A stretch of DNA of 64,000 nt from Clostridiaceae bacterium (GTDB lineage: Bacteria > Bacillota_I > Bacilli_A > Erysipelotrichales > Coprobacillaceae): contig CABJAS010000004.1 in assembly GCA_902363625.1 (NCBI GenBank), forward strand, positions 124,001 to 188,000, read 5' to 3'. The notes under the pieces were generated by a model. It worked only from the letters and a program-made list of their open reading frames with translations. It was not told the DNA's origin and ran no database searches. This document shows, in pieces, positions 24,874 to 36,465 of this stretch; positions within the stretch are counted from its first letter, which is position 1, and each line of letters starts with the position of its first letter. The position numbers and the translations under genes were made by a program.

Positions 24874-24913
24874 AGACATTCCTCCTTACATTTTCAATTA
24901 TAGGCTTATTTTG

Positions 24914-24942
24914 TGTTAGCTTCTCGACCATTTTAGCTAACA
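24914..24942. promoter_or_regulatory. Inverted repeat upstream of the AraC-type gene
   Basis: TGTTAGCT (24914-24921) and AGCTAACA (24935-24942), perfect, 13 bases apart, 41 bases before the regulator's likely start. A possible operator, or a hairpin; no further support. Confidence 0.4.
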
Positions 24943-25064
24943 TGTTTAATGATCTGACTTTATTATACGTATTAAATAAATAGAAAGAAATAAAGTACTC
25001 CAATTTCTTTTCTTTGGTGTTTAAAAAAAGCGGGAATGGTCATAATCCAAATGAGGTGAGAAAC

Positions 25065-25415
25065 ATGTTTAGAAAAATATTTTGTACCTTTTTAATTGGC
25101 ATGACACTGTCCAATCCGACATCTTCCAAAACCTTCAATATTGTCGCTAATTCAAATACAAAAGAAGATATCGCAGAGATGTATCAATATAAAAATGAAA
25201 TAATCAGAAGTTATCAGGAAATGATAACCGGAGTAAGTGAAGAAGAGGTCATGGAAGATTTAACTGTCCTTTATCCACAAATGTATTATGAAAATAATCA
25301 AGTAGTTTTGGTTATCGGTGAAGGAAAAGGAAAGAGTATCAGCGGTGAATTAAAAAAGGATTACTGTGAGGTAGATGTAAAGCCTAAATCGTTTATTGGC
25401 AGTTTGTTTGAATAG
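25065..25415 (+). CDS. Short SpoIIR-like protein
   Basis: 116 residues with a signal-like N-terminus (MFRKIFCTFLIGMTLSN). FNIVANSNTKEDIAEMYQYK resembles the opening of SpoIIR (IRLHVIANSDSPEDQ), the signal protein that in Bacillus activates SigE processing in the mother cell. Gene order agrees: in Bacillus subtilis spoIIR also lies between prmC and the sua5-type gene. At about half the usual length it lacks much of the family's C-terminal part, so it may be reduced or redirected. GAGGTGAG precedes ATG 25065; a terminator follows. Confidence 0.6.
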   Translation: MFRKIFCTFLIGMTLSNPTSSKTFNIVANSNTKEDIAEMYQYKNEIIRSYQEMITGVSEEEVMEDLTVLYPQMYYENNQVVLVIGEGKGKSISGELKKDYCEVDVKPKSFIGSLFE

Positions 25416-25434
25416 CACGATATGTGCTTTTTTT
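25414..25434 (+). terminator. Terminator after the spoIIR-like gene
   Basis: AGCAC (25414-25418) and GTGCT (25424-25428) with a GATAT loop, then TTTTTT. Short but well formed. Confidence 0.75.
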
Positions 25435-25506
25435 GTTGGGGATTAATTTTGTGTTAAAATTCCCTTTTTATTCCATTTATGATATGATGTCATAGAGGTG
25501 AAGCCG

Positions 25507-26091
25507 ATGGAAACACAAATCAAAAAAAGAGCGGAAATAGATGATGTTGCTGCTGCTTTAAAGCAAGAAAAAGTCGTTGCTTTTCCAACTGAAACGGTCT
25601 ACGGATTAGGGGTTATTTATGATTCGGTAGCGGCGGTAGAACGTCTTATTGAAGCAAAGCAGAGAGACATGTCGAAACGCTTTACATTGATGTTGTCAGA
25701 CAAAGAAGAGCTTGATGAGTATGTCTATGTCTCCTATCGGGATCAATTGATTATTGATAAATTTATGCCGGGGGATATTACCGTTATCCTCAACAGTAAA
25801 AAAGAAGAAGGAACGATCGGGATTCGTATACCAGATGATGCGTTTGTTCGTGAATTGATACGAAAAACAGGAAAACCATTGTATGTGACAAGTGCGAATA
25901 TTTCCCACCGGCCTAGCACCACCACTACTAAAGAAGTGCTTGAACAGCTAAACGGGCGCATTCCGTTTGTCGTAGAGGGAGAATGCGGCAAGCTTCAAGC
26001 TAGCAGTGTAGTAGATCTAACCACAGATGAAATTAAAATATTAAGACAAGGAAGAATCACTATCGAAATGATTGAGGAGGAACTGAAATGA
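25507..26091 (+). CDS. tsaC: L-threonylcarbamoyladenylate synthase (Sua5/YwlC/TsaC family)
   Basis: 194 residues. VVAFPTETVYGLG, KRFTLMLSD, GIRIPDDAFVRELI and VTSANISHRPSTTT are the signatures of the Sua5/YrdC domain, which makes threonylcarbamoyl-AMP for the t6A37 modification of tRNAs reading ANN codons. It has the single-domain (short) form. ATG 25507 follows GAGGTGA; the in-frame GTG at 25498 is within that site. It overlaps rpiB by four bases, as in the Bacillus ywlC-ywlF-glyA-upp order. Confidence 0.93.
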   Translation: METQIKKRAEIDDVAAALKQEKVVAFPTETVYGLGVIYDSVAAVERLIEAKQRDMSKRFTLMLSDKEELDEYVYVSYRDQLIIDKFMPGDITVILNSKKEEGTIGIRIPDDAFVRELIRKTGKPLYVTSANISHRPSTTTTKEVLEQLNGRIPFVVEGECGKLQASSVVDLTTDEIKILRQGRITIEMIEEELK

Positions 26092-26528
26092 AAATAGCGA
26101 TTGCGTGTGATCATGGCGGATATCGCCTTAAAGAAGTATTAAAAGCATCAATGATTGCTCAAGGATATGAGGTCATTGATTTTGGAACCAACAGTGAAGA
26201 CAGTGTGGATTATCCGGACTATGCTTATAAAGCTGCTAAAGCAGTAGCAGATAAAGAATGTGAACGTGGTGTAGTTGTATGCGGAACCGGAATCGGAGTC
26301 AGCATCGTCGCCAATAAAGTGGATGGTATTCGTTGTGCCTTGGTACACGATCTGTTTAGTGCCAAAGCAACTCGTCAGCATAATGACACCAATATGATTG
26401 CAATGGGCGGACGTGTAATTGGCGAAGGATTAGCTTTAGAAATATTGAATACTTGGCTTCATACTGATTATGAGGGAGGACGTCACGATCAGCGTATCGA
26501 AAAAATGATGGCTATTGAAAAACAATAA
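26088..26528 (+). CDS. rpiB: Ribose-5-phosphate isomerase B
   Basis: 146 residues. [16 protein letters not shown], the [15 protein letters not shown] phosphate loop and [14 protein letters not shown] are diagnostic of RpiB, which interconverts ribose 5-phosphate and ribulose 5-phosphate in the pentose phosphate pathway. The catalytic cysteine is within VVCGTGIG. Its ATG overlaps the end of the threonylcarbamoyladenylate synthase gene (ATGA), and glyA follows after 19 bases. Confidence 0.96.
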   Translation: MKIAIACDHGGYRLKEVLKASMIAQGYEVIDFGTNSEDSVDYPDYAYKAAKAVADKECERGVVVCGTGIGVSIVANKVDGIRCALVHDLFSAKATRQHNDTNMIAMGGRVIGEGLALEILNTWLHTDYEGGRHDQRIEKMMAIEKQ

Positions 26529-26547
26529 AAATGAGAGGGGATTTAGG

Positions 26548-27795
26548 ATGAATGACTTTAGAGATGAATTAGTATTTGAGGCAGTAGAAAAAGAATTGAT
26601 GCGTCAAAGAGAAAATATTGAGTTGATCGCATCTGAAAATCTTGTATCGAAACAAATCATGGAATTAGCCGGAAGTGTATTTACAAACAAATATGCAGAA
26701 GGGTATCCGGGAAAACGTTATTATGGCGGTTGTGAAAACATGGATACAGTGGAATCTTTAGCGAAAGAAAGACTATGCCAGTTATTCGGCTGTGAATACG
26801 CCAATGTACAGCCCCATTCGGGAGCGCAGGCAAATACTGCCGTGTATTTGGCGGTATTGAAAAATGGAGACCGTGTATTAGGAATGTCATTAGCGGACGG
26901 CGGACATTTAACTCATGGACATCCGTTAAACTTTTCCGGAATGAATTATGAATTTGAAAGCTACGGTGTAGATAAAGACACAGAAACAATCGATTATGAA
27001 GCATTCCGAGAAAAAGTCCTGACTTTCAAACCGAAATTGATTGTCGCCGGAGCAAGTGCCTACAGCCGAGAAATAGACTTTAAAAAAATGCGTGAAGCGG
27101 CAGATGAAGTCGGTGCCATGCTGATGGTGGATATTGCGCATATTGCCGCATTAGTAGCGACAGGATATCATCAATCCCCAGTGCCTTATGCAGACTTTGT
27201 AACTTCAACGACACATAAAACATTGCGCGGGCCTCGCGGCGGTGTCATTATGTGCAAACAAAAATATGCGGCTGCCATTGATAAAGCCGTATTTCCGGGA
27301 ATGCAGGGCGGACCATTGATGCACATTATTGCAGCTAAAGCTGCTTGCTTTGGTGAAGCTTTACAGCCAAGTTTCAAAGAATACGTTAAAAATGTTGTAT
27401 TGAACGCCAAAGCATTGGAAAATTCTTTGAAAGCAGAAGGCTTTAGATTAGTCTCAGATGGAACAGATAATCATTTATTATTAATCGATGTCAAAGCCAG
27501 CTGTGGGATCAGTGGTAAAAAAGCAGAGCGTTTATTGGATGAAATCCATATTACCGTTAATAAGAATGCCATACCGTTTGACACAGAAAAACCGTTTAAA
27601 GCAAGTGGAATTCGTGTCGGTTCTCCGGCAATGACGACCAGAGGATTTACTGAAGAAGATTTCATTGAAATCGGAAAAATTATAGCTTATCGCTTAAAAA
27701 ATGAAGAAACCGATGAAATAAAAGCAGAATGCATTCGTCGTGTGAAAGCATTGACAGATAAATATCCTTTATACGAAGGATTAACTTATCTTTAG
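26548..27795 (+). CDS. glyA: Serine hydroxymethyltransferase
   Basis: 415 residues. The PLP-dependent fold-type I enzyme converts serine and tetrahydrofolate to glycine and methylene-THF. Motifs: [37 protein letters not shown] and the PLP lysine in [16 protein letters not shown] 26548 is used; an in-frame start at 26515 lies within rpiB. The ribosome region contains GAGAGGGG (26533-26540), which is exactly complementary to the CCCCTCTC loop of the RNA unit B at 18961-18968, a possible regulatory link. Confidence 0.97.
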   Translation: MNDFRDELVFEAVEKELMRQRENIELIASENLVSKQIMELAGSVFTNKYAEGYPGKRYYGGCENMDTVESLAKERLCQLFGCEYANVQPHSGAQANTAVYLAVLKNGDRVLGMSLADGGHLTHGHPLNFSGMNYEFESYGVDKDTETIDYEAFREKVLTFKPKLIVAGASAYSREIDFKKMREAADEVGAMLMVDIAHIAALVATGYHQSPVPYADFVTSTTHKTLRGPRGGVIMCKQKYAAAIDKAVFPGMQGGPLMHIIAAKAACFGEALQPSFKEYVKNVVLNAKALENSLKAEGFRLVSDGTDNHLLLIDVKASCGISGKKAERLLDEIHITVNKNAIPFDTEKPFKASGIRVGSPAMTTRGFTEEDFIEIGKIIAYRLKNEETDEIKAECIRRVKALTDKYPLYEGLTYL

Positions 27796-27810
27796 AGAAA
27801 GGAGGATACT

Positions 27811-28434
27811 ATGGCAACATTTGTTATTGAACACCCATTGATCACTCATAAATTATCAATTATGCGCAATAAAGAGACGAAGTGCAAAGACTTCGCTGAG
27901 AATCTTAAAGAAATTGCAGTACTTGCCGCTTATGAAGTGACAAAAGATCTGCCGACAAAAATTGTGGAAGTAGAAACACCATTAATGCTAACAACAACCA
28001 AAATGCTAGCTAAAGATGTAATATTGGTGCCTATTTTAAGAGCCGGACTTGGGTTCTTAGATGGTATGAAATCAGTCATTCCTAACGCTAAGGTGGGACA
28101 CATTGTCATGAAGCGTGATGAAGAAACTTTAGAAGCTAAGGAATACTATGCCAATTTTCCTAGTACCATTAACGAGGATATGATTATTGTCTTAGATCCA
28201 ATGCTGGCAACCGGTTCAAGCTTGGCAAAAGCATTAGACAGCATCAAGCAAAAAGGCGCTAAACACATTAAATTCTTATGCTTAGTGGCAGCCCCTGAAG
28301 GGATTAAACTGATCGAACAGCTTCACCCGGATGTGGATCTGTATATCTGTGCAGTAGATGAAAAGCTCAACGAGCAAGGCTATATTTTGCCTGGTCTTGG
28401 TGATGCAGGAGATCGTATTTTTGGAACAGAATAA
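27811..28434 (+). CDS. upp: Uracil phosphoribosyltransferase
   Basis: 207 residues. It makes UMP from uracil and PRPP in pyrimidine salvage. [20 protein letters not shown] at the N-terminus, [14 protein letters not shown], the PRPP loop DPMLATGSS and the C-terminal [13 protein letters not shown] are family signatures. AAAGGAGG precedes the ATG. Its 3' end carries the ribosome site and TTG start of the first ATP-synthase accessory gene, so upp and atp are probably joined in one transcript, as the gene order glyA-upp-atp in Bacillus suggests. Confidence 0.97.
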   Translation: MATFVIEHPLITHKLSIMRNKETKCKDFAENLKEIAVLAAYEVTKDLPTKIVEVETPLMLTTTKMLAKDVILVPILRAGLGFLDGMKSVIPNAKVGHIVMKRDEETLEAKEYYANFPSTINEDMIIVLDPMLATGSSLAKALDSIKQKGAKHIKFLCLVAAPEGIKLIEQLHPDVDLYICAVDEKLNEQGYILPGLGDAGDRIFGTE

Positions 28435-28621
28435 GATTTGGAAATATATTGTATTGGCACTGGGAATCGGCTGGGAAATATTTGGCTTTTTGATTCTTAG
28501 TGTCTTTATCGGTCTGGGAATTGACCATTATTTTGGAATTAAGCCAATCGGGATACTGTTAGGAAGTGCGTTAGGAATTATCAGCAGTTTTAAGCACATT
28601 CTGCGATTAGGAGGGAAGTAA
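28421..28621 (+). CDS. AtpZ-like F0F1 accessory membrane protein
   Basis: 66 residues with two membrane helices ([39 protein letters not shown]), matching the small AtpZ/AtpI-type family PF09527 often found first in ATP synthase operons. A role in magnesium supply or c-ring assembly has been proposed for the group. The start is TTG 28421 (AGGAGA eight bases upstream), overlapping the last 14 bases of upp in another frame. The following atpI starts one base after its stop. Confidence 0.75.
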   Translation: MEQNKIWKYIVLALGIGWEIFGFLILSVFIGLGIDHYFGIKPIGILLGSALGIISSFKHILRLGGK

Positions 28622-29002
28622 GTGAAGGAAGAAGAAGCCATCGTAAAAAAATCAATCCCTGTCTTTTTAGTAGTTGCAGCAGTTACTGCAGGAATTGGTT
28701 TGTTATTTGGAGAAATCTCCTATGTTCTTGGATTAGCATTAGGGTATGGGATCAATTTAATCATATTTAAGATCATTACGATCACCGTTGACAACATTCT
28801 ATTATTTAGAAGCAAGATCTCCGCAATGATTGTGATGTTTAGTTATCTGATTAAAATGGTCGTCTATGGTTTTGGTTTTTTTCTAGCTGTGAAACTCCCT
28901 TCAGTTTTTAACATATTTACTGTAACAATTGGCTATTTTATGATAAAATTGACTATATTCTATTATGATTATAGGATTAGAAAGCGAGGTGAGGGTATGT
29001 GA
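28622..29002 (+). CDS. atpI: ATP synthase subunit I
   Basis: 126 residues with about four membrane segments (FLVVAAVTAGIGLLFGE; LGLALGYGINLIIFKIIT; MIVMFSYLIKMVVYGFGFF). Size, topology and position before atpB agree with AtpI, which assists assembly of the membrane rotor. GTG 28622 has GGAGGG upstream. Its stop overlaps the atpB start. Primary sequence is poorly conserved in this family, so the call leans on context. Confidence 0.8.
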   Translation: MKEEEAIVKKSIPVFLVVAAVTAGIGLLFGEISYVLGLALGYGINLIIFKIITITVDNILLFRSKISAMIVMFSYLIKMVVYGFGFFLAVKLPSVFNIFTVTIGYFMIKLTIFYYDYRIRKRGEGM

Positions 29003-29688
29003 ATACAATGCGTTTGATGTTAGCGGATATTCACATCATCATTCAGCCAGAACTTATATTTTCTTTGATCATCATGGCCGCAATCTGCCTTTTTTGCGTT
29101 TATGCGGGAAGAAAGATCAAAGCAGCGGATCCTTTGGAAAAGCCTAAAGGAGTCGTCTTAATTTGTGAGGTAGGTGTACGTACAGTGCAGGATTATATGG
29201 CATCTATTATGCCGGAGAAATTCGCCAAAAACTATTACCCCTATTTCGCATTAATGTTTGTGTACTTAGTGTGTGCCAATTTAAGTGGACTGATCGGATT
29301 TGATTCTCCGACATCCAATTTCTCTATTACATTAGCCATCACTTTGATTACATTTACGTTAATACAATACAACGCTATCAAAAAGAAAGGTGGACTGACC
29401 TACATCAAAGAATTAGTATGGCCGCCCACCAATATTTTAGGAGCAATTTCACCGCTTATTTCATTATCTATGCGTTTATTCGGTAATATTCTAAGCGGAA
29501 CCATCTTAATGGGATTGGTATACAGTTTTACCGGGTGGCTTTCATTCAAGATCATTCCGTTTAACTTTGTCGGACCAATCTTAGCCCCTGTACTGCATGT
29601 TTATTTTGATGTGTTTGCAGGGTGTATTCAAACGTTAGTGTTCGTAACACTCTCATGTATTCTGATCGCTATTGAAGCAGAAGAATAA
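28999..29688 (+). CDS. atpB: ATP synthase F0 subunit a
   Basis: 229 residues, five to six membrane helices. SLSMRLFGNILSGTIL contains the conserved arginine that faces the c-ring, and the last helices hold the AIEAEE end. Subunit a forms the ion half-channels of F0. GTG 28999 overlaps the stop of atpI and is preceded by GAGGTGAGGG; a later ATG at 29008 is a possible alternative. Next is atpE after 34 bases. Confidence 0.95.
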   Translation: MNTMRLMLADIHIIIQPELIFSLIIMAAICLFCVYAGRKIKAADPLEKPKGVVLICEVGVRTVQDYMASIMPEKFAKNYYPYFALMFVYLVCANLSGLIGFDSPTSNFSITLAITLITFTLIQYNAIKKKGGLTYIKELVWPPTNILGAISPLISLSMRLFGNILSGTILMGLVYSFTGWLSFKIIPFNFVGPILAPVLHVYFDVFAGCIQTLVFVTLSCILIAIEAEE

Positions 29689-29722
29689 AACAAAATAAAA
29701 ACAATATTGGAGGATTTTAAAA

Positions 29723-29950
29723 ATGACAGACGTTGGATTAATCGCGATCGCTGCAGGGATTGCAGTATGTGCCGGATTAGGAACCGGTATCGGTGAAGGG
29801 ATTGCCGCAAGTAAGGCAGTTGAAGCAGTAGGAAGAAACCCAGAAGCGGAAGGAAAGATCCGTACCATGATGATCTTAGGGATTGCTTTATCAGAAACAG
29901 TAGCGATCTATGGGTTATTGATCGCCTTCATCCTATTATTCGTTTATTAA
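29723..29950 (+). CDS. atpE: ATP synthase F0 subunit c
   Basis: 75 residues: two helices joined by the polar loop RNPEAEGK. The ion-binding glutamate is Glu58 in ALSETVAIY. Helix 1 has GLGTGIGEGIAASK, with Glu25 where sodium-binding rings have Gln and Bacillus has Asn; Thr59 and Tyr63 resemble sodium-type residues. So coupling ion (H+ or Na+) is open. GGAGGATT lies before the ATG. Confidence 0.96.
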   Translation: MTDVGLIAIAAGIAVCAGLGTGIGEGIAASKAVEAVGRNPEAEGKIRTMMILGIALSETVAIYGLLIAFILLFVY

Positions 29951-29979
29951 TCATCATTAATTAGAATAGGAGGAATAAG

Positions 29980-30483
29980 ATGGATATCAATATAGCCGGA
30001 AAGTTATTCCCGAATATCACGACATTGATCGTACAGCTGTGTTCAACAGGCATCATGCTTTTAGTATTTAAGAAATACTTATGGAGCACGATTCGTGAAT
30101 ATATGGCTAAGCGCGCTGAAGCGATTGAAGGAAATATTACAGAAGCTCGACAAATGAATGAACAGGCAAAAGTCTTTGTACAAGAAAGCGAGCAGCAGGC
30201 ACGAGAAGCAGCCAAAGAATATCGTGCTACGATTCAAAAGGCAAAAGAAGATGCCGCTAAAGTAAAAGAGGGAATCTTAGCTGAAGCCGCACAGGAAGCT
30301 AAAATAAAGATCGAACAGGCAGATCGAGAAATTGAAGCTGAAAAGCTAAAAGCAAAAGAGGAAATGAAACAAGAGATCATTGAGGTTGCTTTTGAAGTTG
30401 CTGAAAAAGTAATGAATAAAGAAGTAGATCAAAAAACGAATAAAGATATGGTCGATGAATTTATCGACGACTTGGTGAACTAA
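29980..30483 (+). CDS. atpF: ATP synthase F0 subunit b
   Basis: 167 residues. One N-terminal membrane helix (TTLIVQLCSTGIMLLVF) followed by a long charged coiled coil rich in Ala, Glu, Lys and Gln (VQESEQQAREAAKEYRATIQ). This is the peripheral stalk that holds F1 against rotation. The stop codon overlaps the atpH start by one base. Confidence 0.95.
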   Translation: MDINIAGKLFPNITTLIVQLCSTGIMLLVFKKYLWSTIREYMAKRAEAIEGNITEARQMNEQAKVFVQESEQQAREAAKEYRATIQKAKEDAAKVKEGILAEAAQEAKIKIEQADREIEAEKLKAKEEMKQEIIEVAFEVAEKVMNKEVDQKTNKDMVDEFIDDLVN

Positions 30484-31016
30484 TGGAATCCGTAGCATTG
30501 CGTTATGCTTCTTCCTTGTTTGAGTTAGCTCAGGAAGAAAGAAAGATCGAACGCTATGAAGCAGATTTAGCCTTAGTGAAAAATATCATTTGCTCAGATG
30601 AAGAAGTCCTAAACTTTTTTATGCATTTTAATGTTGACAAAAAAGTAAAGAAAGAAACTTTTGATAAAGCGTTTGATAACAATCTATCTGTCTATGTGCA
30701 AAACTTTATCAAATTGTTGATTGATAAAAATCGTATGGGTTCACTGCCGGAGATTATTCAGGCTTATCATTCTTTGACGAATGATTATTTAGGAATCAAA
30801 GAGGGAACGCTTTATTCGAGTATGCCGCTAGATGAACAGGAAATAAAAAAACTAGAACATGTTTTATCAGTTAAAATGGATAAAAAGATCGTCTTGACAC
30901 CAAAGATCGATGAAAGTCTGATCGGTGGTATTAAAGTAGTGATTGGAAATCATGTGATTGATGGAACAGTTAAAAATAAAATGGACTTATTGAAAAATGA
31001 GTTGCTTAGAAAGTAG
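30483..31016 (+). CDS. atpH: ATP synthase F1 subunit delta
   Basis: 177 residues. The opening VALRYASSLFELAQEE and the C-terminal LTPKIDESLIGGIKVVIGNHVIDGTVKNK are typical of delta, which links the b stalk to the top of F1. It begins in the atpF stop codon, giving tight coupling, and runs into the atpA ribosome site. Confidence 0.95.
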   Translation: MESVALRYASSLFELAQEERKIERYEADLALVKNIICSDEEVLNFFMHFNVDKKVKKETFDKAFDNNLSVYVQNFIKLLIDKNRMGSLPEIIQAYHSLTNDYLGIKEGTLYSSMPLDEQEIKKLEHVLSVKMDKKIVLTPKIDESLIGGIKVVIGNHVIDGTVKNKMDLLKNELLRK

Positions 31017-31025
31017 GTGGATCGA

Positions 31026-32552
31026 GTGGGTCTAAGACCAGATGAAATCAGTTCAATCATAAAAGAACAAATCAAACGTTATGACGAAGTTGTTGAAACA
31101 AAAGATATCGGAAAAGTCATGACAATCGGAGACGGTGTTTCATTGATCCATGGATTAGACAATGCCATGCTGGGAGAATTGTTGGAATTCCCGCATGAAG
31201 TCTATGGAATGGTTATGAATCTTGAAGAAGATTATGTAGGTGCCGTATTGCTTGGTCAAAGTGATGAGATCAAGGAAGGTGATGAAGTAAAACGTACCGG
31301 AAAAATTATTGAGGTACCGGTTGGAGATGAAATGCTGGGACGTGTTGTGAATCCATTAGGGCAAGCCATTGATGGACAAGGACCGATCCTGACGAATAAA
31401 ACAAGACCAATTGAAAGAGTTGCTCCGGGGGTTATGACTAGAAAATCGGTGAGTGTGCCGCTACAGACAGGAATTACTTCGATTGATGCGATTATTCCAA
31501 TTGGACGCGGTCAGCGTGAGCTGATTATCGGAGACCGCCAAACCGGAAAAACAGCAATTGCGATCGATACGATCTTAAATCAAAAAGGTCAAGATATTTA
31601 TTGTGTTTATGTCGCTATTGGACAAAAGAATTCGACGGTTGCTCAAATCGTTGAAAAATTGCGTCAAGGCGGAGCAATGGATTATACGACAATTGTATCC
31701 GCTTCTGCTTCAGAACTGGCACCGGTGCAGTATATTGCCCCGTATGCAGGAAGTGCCATTGCAGAAGAGTGGCTGGATAAAGGGAAAGATGTTTTGATTG
31801 TCTATGATGATTTATCGAAACATGCTGTCGCTTATCGTACAGTGTCTTTACTATTAAAGAGACCGCCAGGACGTGAAGCGTATCCAGGGGATGTCTTCTA
31901 TTTGCATTCAAGACTGCTGGAACGTGCCTGCCGTTTGAATGATGAAATGGGCGGAGGATCAATCACTGCCTTGCCAATTATTGAAACACAAGCCGGAGAT
32001 ATCTCAGCCTATATCCCTACAAATGTTATTTCGATTACGGATGGTCAAATTTTCTTGCAGCAAGATCTATTTAATGCCGGCTTCAGACCTGCTATTGATA
32101 CCGGGTTATCCGTATCTCGTGTAGGCTCTGCCGCACAGATCAAAGCAATGAAGCAAGTATCCGGATCATTGAAGCTTGAATTAGCACAGTTTGCAGAAAT
32201 GCAGGCCTTTGCACAGTTTGGATCAGATTTGGACAATGCGACAAAAGCCGTATTGGATCATGGACAAAAAGTACGTGAAGTATTGAAACAAGCACAGTAT
32301 TCACCACGTAGTGTAGAAACTCAGGTCATTACACTGTTTGCCTTGAAGCATGGCTTTACTAAACAAATTCCGGTAAATAAAATTAATTTATTTATGGATG
32401 AACTGCTAGAAGAAATTGCTGAAAATCATGATGATTATATTCAAGAAATCAAAGAGGCAAAAGCCATCTCACCTGAATTAGAAGCGAAGCTAAAAGAAAC
32501 TATCGGAACTTTTGCGGAAAGATTCGTAAAAACCGCCGAAAAAGAAGGATAG
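31026..32552 (+). CDS. atpA: ATP synthase F1 subunit alpha
   Basis: 508 residues. The non-catalytic nucleotide-binding subunit: Walker A GDRQTGKT, the [16 protein letters not shown] strand and the signature [17 protein letters not shown] are present. GTG 31026 is chosen: AGGTGG lies five bases upstream, and the product then starts at the normal place ([16 protein letters not shown]); GTG 31017 would put the ribosome site inside the gene. Six bases separate it from atpG. Confidence 0.97.
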   Translation: MGLRPDEISSIIKEQIKRYDEVVETKDIGKVMTIGDGVSLIHGLDNAMLGELLEFPHEVYGMVMNLEEDYVGAVLLGQSDEIKEGDEVKRTGKIIEVPVGDEMLGRVVNPLGQAIDGQGPILTNKTRPIERVAPGVMTRKSVSVPLQTGITSIDAIIPIGRGQRELIIGDRQTGKTAIAIDTILNQKGQDIYCVYVAIGQKNSTVAQIVEKLRQGGAMDYTTIVSASASELAPVQYIAPYAGSAIAEEWLDKGKDVLIVYDDLSKHAVAYRTVSLLLKRPPGREAYPGDVFYLHSRLLERACRLNDEMGGGSITALPIIETQAGDISAYIPTNVISITDGQIFLQQDLFNAGFRPAIDTGLSVSRVGSAAQIKAMKQVSGSLKLELAQFAEMQAFAQFGSDLDNATKAVLDHGQKVREVLKQAQYSPRSVETQVITLFALKHGFTKQIPVNKINLFMDELLEEIAENHDDYIQEIKEAKAISPELEAKLKETIGTFAERFVKTAEKEG

Positions 32553-34822
<2,270 letters not shown>

Positions 34823-34829
34823 AGGTGCA

Positions 34830-35225
34830 ATGATGAGTACCTTTCATTTAAAAATCGTAACCCCTAGTGGTGTTTACGCAGAAAAAGATGTGAATATTTT
34901 AAATATTCGAACAACCGGAGGACAAATGGGGATCTTAGCCCATCATTTGCCTTTAGCCAGTGCGATTGAAATTTCGGAAATGAACTTTGTGGAAAACAAC
35001 CAAAGAACTTTTTATGCAATCGGCGGTGGTTTTGTATATGTCGGAAATGATGAAACAACGATCATTGCCAACTCGATCGAAAGTCAAGAAGAAATCAACT
35101 TGGCACGTGCTACGCAGGCAAAGGCACGTGCGGAAAAGCGTCTGCAAAGCAAAGACGGTGATGTTATACGTGCAGAGATTGCTTTAAGAAAGGCTTTGAA
35201 CCGTATTCACGTCAAAAACTTATAA
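34830..35225 (+). CDS. atpC: ATP synthase F1 subunit epsilon
   Basis: 131 residues. The N-terminal beta-sandwich (FHLKIVTPSGVYAEKDV ... GQMGILAHHLPLASAI) and the C-terminal helical hairpin (LARATQAKARAEKRL) match epsilon, which sits at the base of gamma and regulates the enzyme. It is the last gene of the operon; its final codons lead straight into a terminator. Confidence 0.96.
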   Translation: MMSTFHLKIVTPSGVYAEKDVNILNIRTTGGQMGILAHHLPLASAIEISEMNFVENNQRTFYAIGGGFVYVGNDETTIIANSIESQEEINLARATQAKARAEKRLQSKDGDVIRAEIALRKALNRIHVKNL

Positions 35226-35253
35226 AATTATCCCAATTGGGGATAATTTTTTT
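35225..35253 (+). terminator. Terminator of the ATP synthase operon
   Basis: AATTATCCC and GGGGATAATT around AATT, then a run of Ts. Strong intrinsic terminator immediately after atpC. Confidence 0.9.
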
Positions 35254-35280
35254 ATAAAACTAAAGAAAGGAGGAATAATG

Positions 35281-35484
35281 ATGGTATATTCAATCATAAA
35301 ATTAGTGACGTATATAGGAAGTGTTATGGTAAGTTTCTATGCTTTAAGCTGTATAGACTTTGCTCGTTTTCTAAAAAAGAATAAAGCAAGAGAGTTCAAT
35401 ACCCTTTTTATATTGATGTGCTTTGCTTTAGCTTATTTAGTCGCTTCATTTATACTCGAATTTATGACAATAAGAATCGGGTGA
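35281..35484 (+). CDS. DUF1146 / YwzB-like small membrane protein
   Basis: 67 residues with two membrane helices separated by a basic loop (SCIDFARFLKKNKAREFNTL), as in DUF1146 (YwzB). In Bacillus subtilis ywzB also follows atpC, so context agrees. ATG 35281 is seven bases from AGGAGG, a better distance than ATG 35278. Function not established. Only four bases separate it from the spoIID-like gene. Confidence 0.78.
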   Translation: MVYSIIKLVTYIGSVMVSFYALSCIDFARFLKKNKAREFNTLFILMCFALAYLVASFILEFMTIRIG

Positions 35485-35488
35485 TGAT

Positions 35489-36421
35489 TTGAAAAAGATA
35501 TTTATGAGATTAGGAGCTTTAGCTCTGTTATTTGCTTGGATTAATTATTCTTTATATTTAAAACCGGATAAATCTCACGCAAAGGAACCGGATATTCAGC
35601 AGTTAAACGATACAAATGATAAAACTACACTTCCCAGTGAATATCAGGTCGAGGTAACTCAAAAAGACGGAAGTGTTCAATATTTAGCGTTAGATGATTA
35701 TTTAGTCGGTGTAGTCGCCGGAGAAATGCCTTTATCATTTGAAGATGAAGCTTTAAAAGCACAAACAGTTGCCAGCCGCACCTTTGCTTTTTCAAGAGGC
35801 TTAAAGGTAGACACAACGACTAACACACAAGTCTATTTAACTGTTGAGCAGATGAAGAATAACTGGAAAGACGAATTTGATCAAAAATATGAACGATTGA
35901 AAAATATTGTAAGTTCTACACATAATGTGGTAATGAAATATAATAATAATTATATCTCTGCCTTGTTTTTTTCAAGTTCAAACGGAAAAACAGAAAATAG
36001 TGAAGATTATTTTGCTTCCAGCAGTGTTCCTTACTTACGCTCTGTAGACAGTACCTGGGAATTGTCAATATGTCCCAATATAGAACGTACCAGTAGTTTT
36101 ACACCTGAACAAATGAAAGCTGCTTTTAATCAGGATATCGAAGACATTCATATCGTCTCTCATTATGATAGCGGACGTGTAAAAGAAGTTAGTGTTAACA
36201 ATCAAATTTACAGCGGCAGGGAAGTAAGGGAATTATTGAATTTAGCGTCAACGGATTTTAAAATTAACTATGATGGCAGTCAGTATATATTTGATACCGT
36301 TGGATTCGGTCATGGCGTAGGAATGAGTCAGTACGGTGCTAACGGAATGGCAATGAATGGCTATAGCTATGAGGAAATTCTAGCTTACTATTACCAAAAC
36401 GTGGAAATTTGTAAATTATAG
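35489..36421 (+). CDS. spoIID: SpoIID-family peptidoglycan enzyme
   Basis: 310 residues with an N-terminal signal anchor (FMRLGALALLFAWINYSLYL). LDDYLVGVVAGEMPLSFEDE, LKAQTVASRTFAFSR, SNGKTENSEDYF and FGHGVGMSQYGANGMA are hallmarks of SpoIID, a lytic transglycosylase that in sporulating cells trims peptidoglycan during engulfment, acting with SpoIIQ nearby. TTG 35489 has GGGTGATGA upstream. Gene order atpC-ywzB-spoIID-spoIIQ-mbl follows Bacillus, with murA missing. Confidence 0.92.
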   Translation: MKKIFMRLGALALLFAWINYSLYLKPDKSHAKEPDIQQLNDTNDKTTLPSEYQVEVTQKDGSVQYLALDDYLVGVVAGEMPLSFEDEALKAQTVASRTFAFSRGLKVDTTTNTQVYLTVEQMKNNWKDEFDQKYERLKNIVSSTHNVVMKYNNNYISALFFSSSNGKTENSEDYFASSSVPYLRSVDSTWELSICPNIERTSSFTPEQMKAAFNQDIEDIHIVSHYDSGRVKEVSVNNQIYSGREVRELLNLASTDFKINYDGSQYIFDTVGFGHGVGMSQYGANGMAMNGYSYEEILAYYYQNVEICKL

Positions 36422-36465
36422 AATAAATTTATTCATAATGGAAATACTGTTTATGAGGTGAAATT

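Noticed and set aside
29961..30215. Reverse-strand frame across atpE-atpF
   Set aside because: Antisense to intact atp genes, cysteine-rich low-quality sequence, no ribosome site.
31615..31962. Reverse-strand frame of 115 codons in atpA
   Set aside because: Lies wholly within atpA and shows no family pattern.
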